From Amorphophallus konjac (taxonomy: Eukaryota > Streptophyta > Magnoliopsida > Alismatales > Araceae), in contig CM040126.1 of assembly GCA_022559845.1 (NCBI GenBank), positions 125,092,886 through 125,156,885 of the forward strand: a DNA stretch of 64,000 nt, in the 5' to 3' direction. The notes beneath the pieces are model-generated. The model worked only from the letters and a program-made list of their open reading frames with translations, made no database searches and was not told where the DNA came from. Of this stretch, positions 45,656-55,146 are shown piece by piece (positions within the stretch are counted from its first letter, which is position 1; each line of letters opens with the position of its first letter). Both the position numbers and the translations under genes were made by a program.

Positions 45656-47412
45656 CTAAGGAAAGAACCGCTTAAGGTACAACCCATTCCACGGGTGAGA
45701 GAGCTCCTCACCTTCTGCATTTACTAAGCGATAAGCATTCCCTGGATAAGCTTCTTTTACAACGAACGGTCCTTCCCAGTTAGGTTGCAATTTAGACCTA
45801 GGACCTGCAGACCGAATGATATTACGTTTCAAAACCATATCACCTGTTTGAAATTTACGTTCGATTACCATCTTTTGAAAATAACGCGAAACTCTCTTTT
45901 GATAAACGGATACATGATCGGCCGCATTCATCCTCTTCTCATCTAAGAGTTCCAACTAGACAAGCAACGCCTCTCGACGTTCATCGAGATTAAGTTCTTT
46001 ATCGAGCTGCACTCTAAGGGAAGGGATCAAGATCTCATATGGGAGCACCGCCTCCATCCCATAGGTAAGAGCATAGGGAGTTTGTCATGTGGGAGTACGG
46101 ACGGAGGTGCGGTAAGCCCACAGAGCTTCCACTAATTTTTCTGGCCAATCGAAAAACTTATGAGATTCGCATGTTTTCTTTATGATTTTAAGAAGGGTTT
46201 TATTAGTGGCCTCGGCTTGACCGTTGCCTTGTGGATAATATGGAGATGAATGATGCAATGCAATATTGAACTTCTTACATAGGTCCTTGAGCTCTTGAGA
46301 TACAAACTGGGGTCCGTTGTCGGTGATGATGATGCTTGGCACTCCAAACCATGAGATGATATTCTTCATGATAAAGCAGCACACCGTTGAAGCTTTGATC
46401 TCTACGTACGCCTCGGCTTCGGCCCATTTGGTGAAGTACTCAGTGGCGGTAAGGATAAAGGATTTCTGCTTGGTCTAAGAATTAGGATCACCGAGCGGGC
46501 CGACAACGTCGAAAGCCCACATAGAGAATGGACAAGGAGTAGAGAGAGGGTGGAGAGATGAAGCTGGAGCATGGATTTTATCAGCATGGAGTTGGCACTT
46601 AAGACACCTCCGGACATAGAGAGAGCAATCTTCCTTTAGAGTGAGCCAATAGTAGCCCTGCCTAAGGATTTTCTTCGCTAGAGCCTGGCCATTGACATGA
46701 CCTCCACACTCACGAGAATGGGCTGCTTCAGCTACTTTCCAAGCCTCATTATCATCCAAGCATCTCATGAGCATTCCATTAGTAGCGTGCCTGTATAGTT
46801 CTCCTGCAACAATAGTATATCTTGAGGTGGCTCTCCTTATTGACCTGCGCTGCTCGGCATTTGCCCCTTCTGGGAATGATCCTTCTTTGCAAAACAACTC
46901 GATTTTGTCATACCAAGGCAATTCTTCTTCATCCAGAATCTCTTCTAACTCTATTAGAGATACTTCCTTGAGATCTTCCTTCTCAGCCCTCGCCTCTACA
47001 GCTTTCCTAAGGTTGATGAACCAAGGGTCCTGAAGAGAGGGTGCGTCCAATCTCTGAACGATGATAGTCACAATGTTCCAACTGAGAGGAAAAGATAGAG
47101 AGGAAGCAAGAGATGCTAGAGCGTCAGCTAGGATGTTTTGAGAACGGGGAGTATGGATGTAGATCAGCTTACGAAATTGCCTAGCAAGAAGCATGACCAA
47201 ATCTTGATATGGCTTGAGTTTGGGGTCACGAGTACGGTAAGTAGACAGAACTTGCCGTAAGACGGGCTGAGAGTCTCCGATGATGTTTAAATAACGCGCA
47301 CCTAGGAGATAGGCGTGCTTCAGTCCAGCCAGGAGAGCTTCGTACTCAGCGATGTTGTTGGTAGCAGGAAATCGAAATTGATAAGCAAAGGGAATAGTTA
47401 CTCCTTCAGGAG
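45656..47412 (-). pseudogene. pol: Pol segment: second RNase H remainder and integrase (element B)
   Basis: Homologous to 14924-16639 of A. The upstream edge is the D insertion, which cuts the second RNase H right after its LTPEG segment. Integrase keeps the zinc module (AHSRECGGH, CLKCQLH), D in AFDVVGPL, ITDNGPQF and GQAEATNK. Nonsense codons lie at 46475-46477 (CAG to TAG), 46085-46087 (GGA to TGA) and 45956-45958 (CAG to TAG). At the first stop of A the codon here is CGA, so that join is intact in B. Confidence 0.88.
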
Positions 47413-47417
47413 TAAGC
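47413..47417. repeat. Target-site duplication of element D, left copy
   Basis: taagc precedes TGATGG at the left end of D and is repeated at 55142-55146. A reads straight through gagtaagcaaaaca at the same place. Confidence 0.95.
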
Positions 47418-47725
47418 TGATGGTGACATCACCTCCCATGCCCACATTCACAGCTCATCTCCTCGCCCCGGTTGCATCCGGCATGGTCTAGTTATTTAAT
47501 TTTGAGTCCTATGTAATTTTTATTTGAGTCATTTGATGTATTTTCCCTTTTATTTGAGTCATGTTCTTAGGTCTTGTGTTTATTTCCCTAAGTTTAAGTG
47601 TCATTAGGTTGTCTAGTTAGCTATTGGGCCCAATTCATTGGGCTTGGCCCAAGGGCTCCCCCTATCCCCTCGGTTATTTGTCATTGAGTCAATTGTCAGG
47701 GTCTTATTGTAAAATGTGGGTTGCC

Positions 47726-47733
47726 TATATATA
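47726..47733 (+). promoter_or_regulatory. LTR TATA box (element D)
   Basis: TATATATA lies in the context gcctatatataggg and is conserved at 53059-53066 in the other LTR. It is followed by a polyadenylation-like aatgaatcaatgaatg region and C-rich leader. Confidence 0.65.
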
Positions 47734-48265
47734 GGGCCTCATTCCCCCCATTTCAAGGTAATGAATCAATGAATGAAAAACTTGCCATTTTGAGAGTTTA
47801 CACTTCTTATCTAGTGGAGAGATTCCATTTTTTGGGTGAGAGACCCTAGGGGAGAGATTCCCCACCCATCCCTCTTTTAATCTCTCTTTTTCACTCCCCT
47901 TTATCTCTCCTCCACACCCAATTTCAAAAATTTTCTCTCTCCTCCCTTCCCAACCACCACTCTCTCACCTACCCCCATTAAAGACCACTCCCCTTCCCAC
48001 ACATCCCATTACTCCACCCCCTAGTCCCAAGAGAGCTTCCACCAATCCTAGCTCCACCTCCCAACCCCCAACTACCCCACCCACTTCCCCAAGCACCCTT
48101 CCCACTACCCAAAGCAGCCCTCCACCTTCCCAAGGCACCTCTTCCCATCCCCAAGACCACCATTGACCACCCCACATTAAAGGAAATTCAAACTCACATG
48201 CCCTCCACCCACTTGTGCCCCCCCACCTTCCTCCTTCTCCCTCCAAGCCCAAATTCGTAGCTCCT

Positions 48266-48392
48266 CCTCCCACCACCTGTTAGACCACCTTCCAGACCCT
48301 ATTCTTCCCCTCCCACCACCTGTTAGACCACCTTCCAGACCCTATTCTTCCCCTCCCACCACCTGTTAGACCACCTTCCAGACCCTATTCTT
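48266..48392 (+). repeat. 43-bp minisatellite, three copies, in D 5' LTR
   Basis: The unit runs from attcttcccctcccaccacc to ccagaccct. Full units are 48301-48343 and 48344-48386, preceded by a partial unit. The 3' LTR has a single copy at about 53600-53642, so the expansion or contraction happened after insertion or in strand transfer. Confidence 0.9.
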
Positions 48393-49510
48393 CCCCTCCC
48401 ACACCTTGGAACACTCCCTCCTAGATCCCCTCACAGCCAGGGTTCTCCCCACACTCATCCACCTCTATTTCCCCCCCCCCATATACCCCATTTCCCCCCA
48501 CCATCTTCAACCTCCAGTTTTTAGTTCGCTGGCAGCAGAAGAGTATCAGTTTACAGAGGCGGCCCTGACCACATCCTAGAGAATCTGAAGGCCCAAGAGG
48601 TGTCCACGGAAGCATCTACCTGTCTTCTTCGCAACGGCGGTGGTCTCGTCCCCTTCCGAGCTCCGAGCTGACCGGGAGATCTGTTCTCCCACAACTACGC
48701 AGAGCTGCCCCTGCTGAGCACCTGAGCCGTATTAGAAGCTCTGCCACGACGAACCTTAGAAGATTCAGGACACACGTTCTTCTGAAACGTTGTTCCTCTT
48801 TCTGTCTACTTTCAGAATCAAGAAGCGAAACTTCGATCGACGTCCTTGGCCCAGAGTTATCATTTTTCTCCCTCGGGTACGCAGTTCTGCTTTCCACAGC
48901 CTGCACCGACCTGTCATTAGTTTTCAGAGTCCTCTTGTCTTCTCGGCATCGTTTGGCTTCCCCATCAGTTTTTCTGTGAATAGGACTCATCCACGATTCC
49001 AAAAACTCTGGCGGTGCTTGATTCTGAGTTCGGGAGCTGACAGGGCATCCTCTGCAACCTGCTGTTGGCCGCCAGATGCTGCCAGTCCAAGAATCTGCCT
49101 CCCTGCTCGGGCCTCCACCCAGACCAGCGTCAAAACCAGAAGAAATCAAAAAAATTTGGACGACTTCCCTGGCCTCCTATGAAGGTTTCCCAGGTGGTTT
49201 CATCCCCAACAAAATTCGACATCAGTCGCAGCAACCATTTCTTCGATCATCTGTCAGCACCCACAGAACGTGGACAGAACCGGCGACCTCCCATCTTCGG
49301 TGTTCCTCTCTCAAGTTCCCCTCCCCGCTTGGCCGGCTGAAGGCCCCTCCCTATGTGGAGGTAGTTTTAGTTGTAATATCACTTAACCCCCACCCCAAGA
49401 TCCCCCTCCTGTGAGAGGTGTAGTATTGTAATCATTTGGGCAGGTCAAGCTACCCCGACGCGGCGTGTGGGGATCCACCCGCCTCCCCGCTCGCCCTCGT
49501 CTCCGAGCGG

Positions 49511-49532
49511 GACCGGTTTCTTCAAACCGGTC
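49511..49532 (+). other. Stem-loop in R-U5 of the D 5' LTR
   Basis: GACCGGTTT-CTTC-AAACCGGTC is a perfect 9-bp inverted repeat. In the 3' LTR at 54765-54786 it reads GACCGATTT-CTTC-AAATCGGTC. Both arms changed, and pairing is kept. Confidence 0.75.
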
Positions 49533-49899
49533 GAGTAAGTGCTCCAAACTTTGCTCTAATTTGTGCTTGGTCTTTCAATATTAGTTCATAAACTCCGCTG
49601 GCCGTGAATGAGATCCCGATCCTTAAGCTCCTTTGCTATAAGTGATCACCTTGGGAAAAGAGTGGAACCCGTGCCCTCGGCACGACGTCGGCTCCCTTGA
49701 ATTAGGCTGCCATTACCCTTGGGAATCAACTTAGGCCTTGCTGGCCCTCTACCATCAAGGGCCCAGCCCACACAACCTCCACTTGGCATTGCCAAGTTAC
49801 CCCGGGTCTTGGTGAGCATCGGGTGAGCGGTCGCCGGCATCGGTCCGTTTGATTGCGATTGTGCTTGTTTGTTTAAGTCCTAGGTTGTGTCACATCAAT

Positions 49900-49917
49900 T
49901 GGTATCAGAGCAAGTTC
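49900..49917 (+). other. Primer binding site of element D (initiator tRNA-Met type)
   Basis: TGGTATCAGAGCAAGTTC starts 2 nt after the end of the 5' LTR. Confidence 0.92.
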
Positions 49918-50144
49918 ACAACTTGTCTCTCCACAAGTTGGTCCTAGGGCATGTTTATGCATTTAGAGTCCTCGGTTACATCTCCCATGTCCACTAGAAT
50001 GGCCACTTCATACCCGTCATATCCATCCCAATCAACTTTCCCAAGAAGCCCAAATCCTCATAAAAGTTCCATTGCCAACAAAGTGGGTAGCTACACCTCG
50101 ATCATAGAAGTCCTACCTAATGTCTTAATCGGCTTGAAGATATC

Positions 50145-52832
50145 ATGTCTCGACTCGACCGACTTGAAGGAAATAGCCGAGCACCAAGAGTGAATGAGAG
50201 TGACCTTTGGGGAAATCTAGAAACCATATTTTTAGAACACTTGAAAATCAAAACCCCCGCCTTTGATGGATCCAACAGCCCAAGCCATTACCTAGATTGG
50301 GAGATTTCCCTAGACCAATTCTTTAAAAGTTGCCCCTTGAACGAAGAAAGGAGAATGAGGCTAGCCAAGGCACACCTCTCCAAACAAGCTAAAACTCATT
50401 GCTTAGTTGTGGAAGGTTTAAGAAGGATCCGCAGGGAGGCCCCCATTAGCACTTGGGATGAGATGAAGGTCGAGCTTAGGAAAACCTACACTCTCCAACC
50501 CTCTCCCTCCTACTCAAATCACAAAAGCCCAAGGAGCACTTCAACTCCTTCATCCCCACCCGGTCAATCCAAGACCCGAATCACCCATTCCCTACCACTT
50601 CCCATCTCTCCCACCCCAACCACTACATTTACACCCCACCTCCAAGTCCACACCACAACCATAGGTCCCCATACCCAATTGGGCCCCATGGCCAACTCTC
50701 CACCTAGGCCCATGGTAACCCCCACCACTACCTCACCATCACCCCCAAAAAGGGACACTCCTCCCAAAACAAATCAACCCAAACCCCTTCAACCCACCCA
50801 TCTTCCTCTCCCTACCCCAATCCAACTCCCACCAAAGCCTCCACTACTACCCTCACCTATCCTAACCCAAGTTTCCCACTACCTACCACCCCGGATACAC
50901 CATGCCCCAATCATCACCACACCCTCAAAAGCCCCTCTCACCTCCTTGGAAGAAGAACCCATACCCCACCCCATAGTGGTGAACACTCCAAACCCACTCT
51001 CCACCTTGGAGGAAATCCAAGCCCAAATTGAAAAAGAAACAACACACGAGGGTCTTCACCTTACATCACCATCTCTAGTTGGAGTCAATCTCATCTTAGG
51101 GGAAACCCTTGTTAGTTGGCTAAAGAAGAGCCCAATAAGAGAGATCACGGCCCACGATTTCTCACCCATGAAGGAAAACCATCCCATAGTGCCCATCTCC
51201 TCTTATCACACCACAATCCAAGCATCTTATCAAGTAGAGACCTTAGAGGATTTTCTTAGAGGATTAGCATGGCAAATTGAGTTCACTAGCATGTTGACCC
51301 CTATGGCCGAACAACCTAGGAGCCTTGGCCTCCTACACCTATGCATCGGGTCAATCACCTCGGTCCATACCATTGGTTACTACACTAGCGACCTCCTTTT
51401 CCTTCTCCCTATGGTAGAAGAACCCATCTCGATCCACTCCCCTACCATTGAGATCCCAAATACTTTGATCAGTCAACCAACTAGAAACCTTGGCCCAATT
51501 ACCTTAGAGGAAGATGACTCACAATTTGGGAACCTTGAAGACATAGAGTGCCTCCCTCTAGGAAGACCTTTCCACGACCCCTTTGATCCCTTCCTATGGG
51601 AGTCTAGTTCCCCATGTGATCCAACCACCTTATCCACCACTCACCATTCCCTATCCCAACCCACCATGTTAGACCTAATTCACCCCATCCTAGACCTGGG
51701 TTACACCTTGGGAACCATGACCTTGGGCCACATACCCCTAGGTAATAAGGCTGTGCCCCACCTCATGATGACCACCTTCTTAGATCCATTCGATCCTTTC
51801 CAATGGCAGTTAAAGGGTTGTCCCACACCTATACACATGAAAGTCACCTTTAGGAAAAACATGCATGTGTCTAGGCTTATCACACCGCTTGGCATGAACA
51901 CTATGTTGGGTCCATTCATTCATATCACCCACATGTCAAGTAGAAAGCATGAGTGGTCTAAATTCGGATGTAGTGGTCCACCTTCACTCATCATGAGTCG
52001 TAGGCATGATAGGAGTATTCATGGATGTCCGGGTCCCCCAGCATTTGTCACCCCCATGCATGACCGGATCACCTATGGATGCCCCGGTCCTCCCCATTCC
52101 ATCAAAGTCTTCCTGGCGTCAAAGCATGATTGGTCTACTTTTGGTTGCCCAGGTCCACCCATCACCCCTAGAATGTCAACATTCACAAAATTACATGAAA
52201 GCCTTTGTAAGCACATAAGCAAGGAAAATGAGATCTATAAGAGGCAGGCTGACTCCCTTCGGCGTCACCAAGAATTCCACGTGGGTGACTTTGTGATGGT
52301 GAGGAAGGAGAGGCTCTCCCCGAGAGTCATCTCCAAATTGAGGCTACGTGGGGCTGGTCCCTTCCAGGTCCTGAGGCGCATTGGCGCTAATGCCTGTGAG
52401 TTAGATCTCCCCGAGGAGTATAGAGTGAGTCCTACATTCAATGTAGCCGACCTAGTGCCATATAAGGGACCCACGGTGGTACCTAGTGAGGATATTGAGC
52501 CTATTCCCTCCGTTGAGAAAGCACCCACCCGTGAGGAGAGTCCACCAGTCAAGAGAGCCCAGCGTGAGCGCATTGAACGAATATTGGATGAACATGCCAC
52601 TACCACCAGGAGCAAGGTATACGAGCGCTATCTCGGCAGGTGGATGGATCGGTCTCGTTCGGAAGACTTGAGGGCAGTACCACTTCTACACCCTCCAAGG
52701 AGGGAAGGACACTTACTCGACGGAGTCGAGTTCTCCGCACCCCGGGAGTATGATGGGGACATCACTTCCCATGCCCACATTCACAGCTCGTCTCCTCGCC
52801 CCGGTTGCATCCGGCATGGTCTAGTTATTTAA
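50145..52832 (+). CDS. Gag/integrase-tail fusion protein of non-autonomous element D
   Basis: This is an 895-codon ORF starting ATGTCTCGACTC. Residues about 33-120 form a retrotransposon gag domain (KTPAFDGSNSPSHYLDWEI, TWDEMKVELRKTY). Residues 125-330 are proline-rich and probably disordered. Residues 330-600 are an unfamiliar region also found, decayed, in C. Residues 608-675 hold four units around GCSGPP/GCPGPP (starts near 608, 627, 645 and 667). Residues 711-775 are an integrase C-terminal GPY/F-like domain (FHVGDFVMVRKERLSPR, then SPTFNVADLVPY). There is no protease, RT, RNase H or integrase core, so the pol middle has been lost or replaced. The last 27 codons lie in the 3' LTR. An out-of-frame ORF at 49951-50193 resembles the N-terminus predicted in C, so the true start may be upstream with a frameshift. 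The fusion probably packages RNA, relying on enzymes from another element; this is inference. Confidence 0.82.
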   Translation: MSRLDRLEGNSRAPRVNESDLWGNLETIFLEHLKIKTPAFDGSNSPSHYLDWEISLDQFFKSCPLNEERRMRLAKAHLSKQAKTHCLVVEGLRRIRREAPISTWDEMKVELRKTYTLQPSPSYSNHKSPRSTSTPSSPPGQSKTRITHSLPLPISPTPTTTFTPHLQVHTTTIGPHTQLGPMANSPPRPMVTPTTTSPSPPKRDTPPKTNQPKPLQPTHLPLPTPIQLPPKPPLLPSPILTQVSHYLPPRIHHAPIITTPSKAPLTSLEEEPIPHPIVVNTPNPLSTLEEIQAQIEKETTHEGLHLTSPSLVGVNLILGETLVSWLKKSPIREITAHDFSPMKENHPIVPISSYHTTIQASYQVETLEDFLRGLAWQIEFTSMLTPMAEQPRSLGLLHLCIGSITSVHTIGYYTSDLLFLLPMVEEPISIHSPTIEIPNTLISQPTRNLGPITLEEDDSQFGNLEDIECLPLGRPFHDPFDPFLWESSSPCDPTTLSTTHHSLSQPTMLDLIHPILDLGYTLGTMTLGHIPLGNKAVPHLMMTTFLDPFDPFQWQLKGCPTPIHMKVTFRKNMHVSRLITPLGMNTMLGPFIHITHMSSRKHEWSKFGCSGPPSLIMSRRHDRSIHGCPGPPAFVTPMHDRITYGCPGPPHSIKVFLASKHDWSTFGCPGPPITPRMSTFTKLHESLCKHISKENEIYKRQADSLRRHQEFHVGDFVMVRKERLSPRVISKLRLRGAGPFQVLRRIGANACELDLPEEYRVSPTFNVADLVPYKGPTVVPSEDIEPIPSVEKAPTREESPPVKRAQRERIERILDEHATTTRSKVYERYLGRWMDRSRSEDLRAVPLLHPPRREGHLLDGVEFSAPREYDGDITSHAHIHSSSPRPGCIRHGLVI
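52715..52750 (+). other. Hairpin and polypurine tract of element D
   Basis: ACTCGAC-GGA-GTCGAGT at 52715-52731 is a perfect 7-bp stem. It is followed by GCACCCCGGGAGTA, which abuts the 3' LTR. Both features match element C. Confidence 0.7.
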
Positions 52833-55141
52833 TTTTGAGTCCTATGTAATTTTTATTTGAGTCATTTGATGTATTTTCCCTTTTATTTGAGTCATGTTCC
52901 TAGGTCTTGTGTTTATTTCCCTAAGTTTGAGTGTCATTAGGTTGTCTAGTTAGCTATTGGGCCCAATTCATTGGGCTTGGCCCAAGGGCTCCCCCTACCC
53001 CCTCGGTTATTTATCATTGAGTCAATTGTCAGGGTCTTATTGTAAAATATGGGTTGCCTATATATAGGGCCACATTCCCCCCATTTCAAGGTAATGAATC
53101 AATGAATGAAAAACTTGCCATTTTGAGAGTTTACACTTCTTTTCTAGTGGAAAGATTCCATTTTTTGGGTGAGAGACCCTAGGGGAGAGATTCCCCACAC
53201 ATCCCTCTCTTAATCTCTCTTTTTCACTCCCCTTTCTCTCTCCTCCACACCCAATTTCAAAAATTTTCTCTCTCCTCCCTTCCCAACCACCACTCTCCCA
53301 CCTACCCCCATTAAAGACCACTCCCCTTCCCCACACATCCCATTACTCCACCCCCTAGTCCCAAGAGAGCTTCCACCAATCCTAGCTCCACCTCCCAACC
53401 CCCAACTACCCCACCCACTTCCCCAAGCACCCTTCCCACTACCCAAAGCAGCCCTCCACCTTCCCAAGGCACCTCTTCCCATCCCCAAGATCACCATTGA
53501 CCACCCCACATTAAAGGAAATTCAAACTCACATGCCCTCCACCCACTTGTGCCCCCCCACCTTCCTCCTTCTCCCTCCAAGCCCAAATTCGTAGCTCCTC
53601 CTCCCACCACCTGTTAGACCACCTTCCAGACCCTATTCTTCTCCTCCCACACCTTGGAACACCCCCTCCTAAACCCCCTCACAGCCAGGGTTCTCCCCAC
53701 ACTCATCCACCTCTATTTCCCCCCCCCCATATACCCCATTTCTCCCCACCATCTTCAACCTCCAGTTTTCAGTTCGCTGGCAGCAGAAGAGTATTAGTTT
53801 ACAGAGGTGACCCGACCACATCCTAGAGAATCTGAAGGCCCAAGAGGTATCCACGGAAGCGTCTCCTGTCTTCTTTGTAACGGAGGTGGTCTCGTTCCCT
53901 TCTGAGCTCCGAGATGACAGAGAGATCCGTTCTCCCACAACTGCGCAGAGCTGCACCTGCTGAGCACCTGAGCCGTATTATAAGCTCTGCCACGACGAAC
54001 CTTGGAAGATTCAGGCCACAAGTTCTTCTAAAAAGTTGTTCCTCTTCTGTCTACTTTCAGAATCAAGAAGCGAACTTCGATCGACATCCTTGGCCCAGAG
54101 TTATCATTTTTCTCCTCGGGTACACAGTTCTGCTTCCCACAGCCTGCACTGACCTATCATCAGTTTTTCAGAGTCCTCTGGTCTTCTCCGGCATCGTTTG
54201 GCTTCCCCGTCAGTTTTTCTGCGAAGAGGACTCATCCAAGATTCCAAAAACTCTGGCGGTGCTTGATTCTGAGTTCGGGAGCTGACGGGGCATCCTCTGT
54301 AACCTACTGTTGGCCGCCAGAAGTTGCCAGTCCAAGAATCTGCCTCCCTGCTCGGGCCTCCACCCAGACCAGCGTCAGAACCATAAGAAATCAACAAAAT
54401 TTGGACGACTTCCCTGGCCTCCTACGAATATTTTCAAGTGGTTTCATCCCAAACAAAATTCGGCATCAGTCGCAGCAACCATTTCTTCGATCATTTGTCA
54501 GCACCCATAGAACGTGGACAGAACCGACGACCTCCCATCTTCGATGTTCCTCTCTCAAGTTCCCCTCCCCGCTTGGCCGGCTGAAGGCCCCTCTCTATGT
54601 GGAGGTAGTTTTAGTTGTAATATCACTTAACCCCCACCCCAAGATCCCCCTCCTACGAGAGGTGTAGTATTGTAATCATTTGGGCATGTCAAGCTACCCC
54701 GATGCGGCGTTTGGGGATCCACCCGCCTCCCCGCTCGCCCTCGTCTCCGAGCGGGACCGATTTCTTCAAATCGGTCGAGTAAGTACTCCAAACTTTGCTC
54801 TAATTTGTGCTTGTTCTTTCAATATTAGTTCATAAACTCCGCTGGCCGTGAATGAGAGCCCGATCCTTAAGCTCCTTTGCTATAAGTGATCACCGTGGGA
54901 AAAGAGTGGAACCCGTGCCCTCGGCATGACGTCGGCTCCCTTGAATTGGGATGCCATTACCCTTGGGAATCAACTTAGGCATTGCTGGCCCTCTACCAGC
55001 AAGGGCCCAGCCCACACAACCTCCACTTGGCATTGCCAAGTTACCTCGGGTCTTGGTGAGCATCGGGTGAGCGATCGCCGGCATCGGTCCGTTTGATTGC
55101 GATTGTGCTTGTTTGTTTAAGTCCTAGGTTGTGTCACATCA
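52751..55141 (+). repeat. Element D 3' LTR
   Basis: The 2391-bp LTR begins TGATGGGGACATCAC and ends GTCACATCA. The TATA box is at 53059-53066 and the variant stem-loop at 54765-54786. It carries only one copy of the 43-bp unit. Confidence 0.96.
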
Positions 55142-55146
55142 TAAGC
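55142..55146. repeat. Target-site duplication of element D, right copy
   Basis: taagc follows CATCA and matches 47413-47417. The pol frame of B resumes here. Confidence 0.95.

Larger units (their letters stand above)
47418..49897 (+). repeat. Element D 5' LTR
   Basis: The 2480-bp LTR has TATATATA at 47726-47733, with U3 before it and a long C-rich R-U5 after it. It contains the three-copy 43-bp repeat (48266-48392) and a 9-bp stem with a 4-nt loop at 49511-49532. Gly-rich ORFs on the opposite strand are by-products of the C-rich tract. Confidence 0.96.
47418..55141 (+). mobile_element. Element D: non-autonomous LTR retrotransposon nested in B
   Basis: This 7724-bp element has LTRs of 2480 and 2391 bp (TGATG...CATCA), an initiator-Met PBS, a polypurine tract and a taagc duplication. 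The 2853-bp interior holds a single long ORF. It interrupts the second RNase H of B in the opposite orientation to B. Most of the LTR length difference is a 43-bp repeat expansion. Sampled LTR stretches differ at roughly 2-3% of positions. Confidence 0.96.

Noticed and set aside
47965..48276. Gly/Trp-rich minus-strand ORFs in the D LTRs (also 53210-53509) and similar ORFs in the C LTRs
   Set aside because: They are by-products of strand-biased C-rich or G-rich LTR sequence, have no recognisable domain, and change frame between LTR copies.
49900..49917. tRNA gene near the TGGTATCAGAGC sequences
   Set aside because: Only the PBS complementary to a tRNA end is present, with no cloverleaf or polymerase III boxes.
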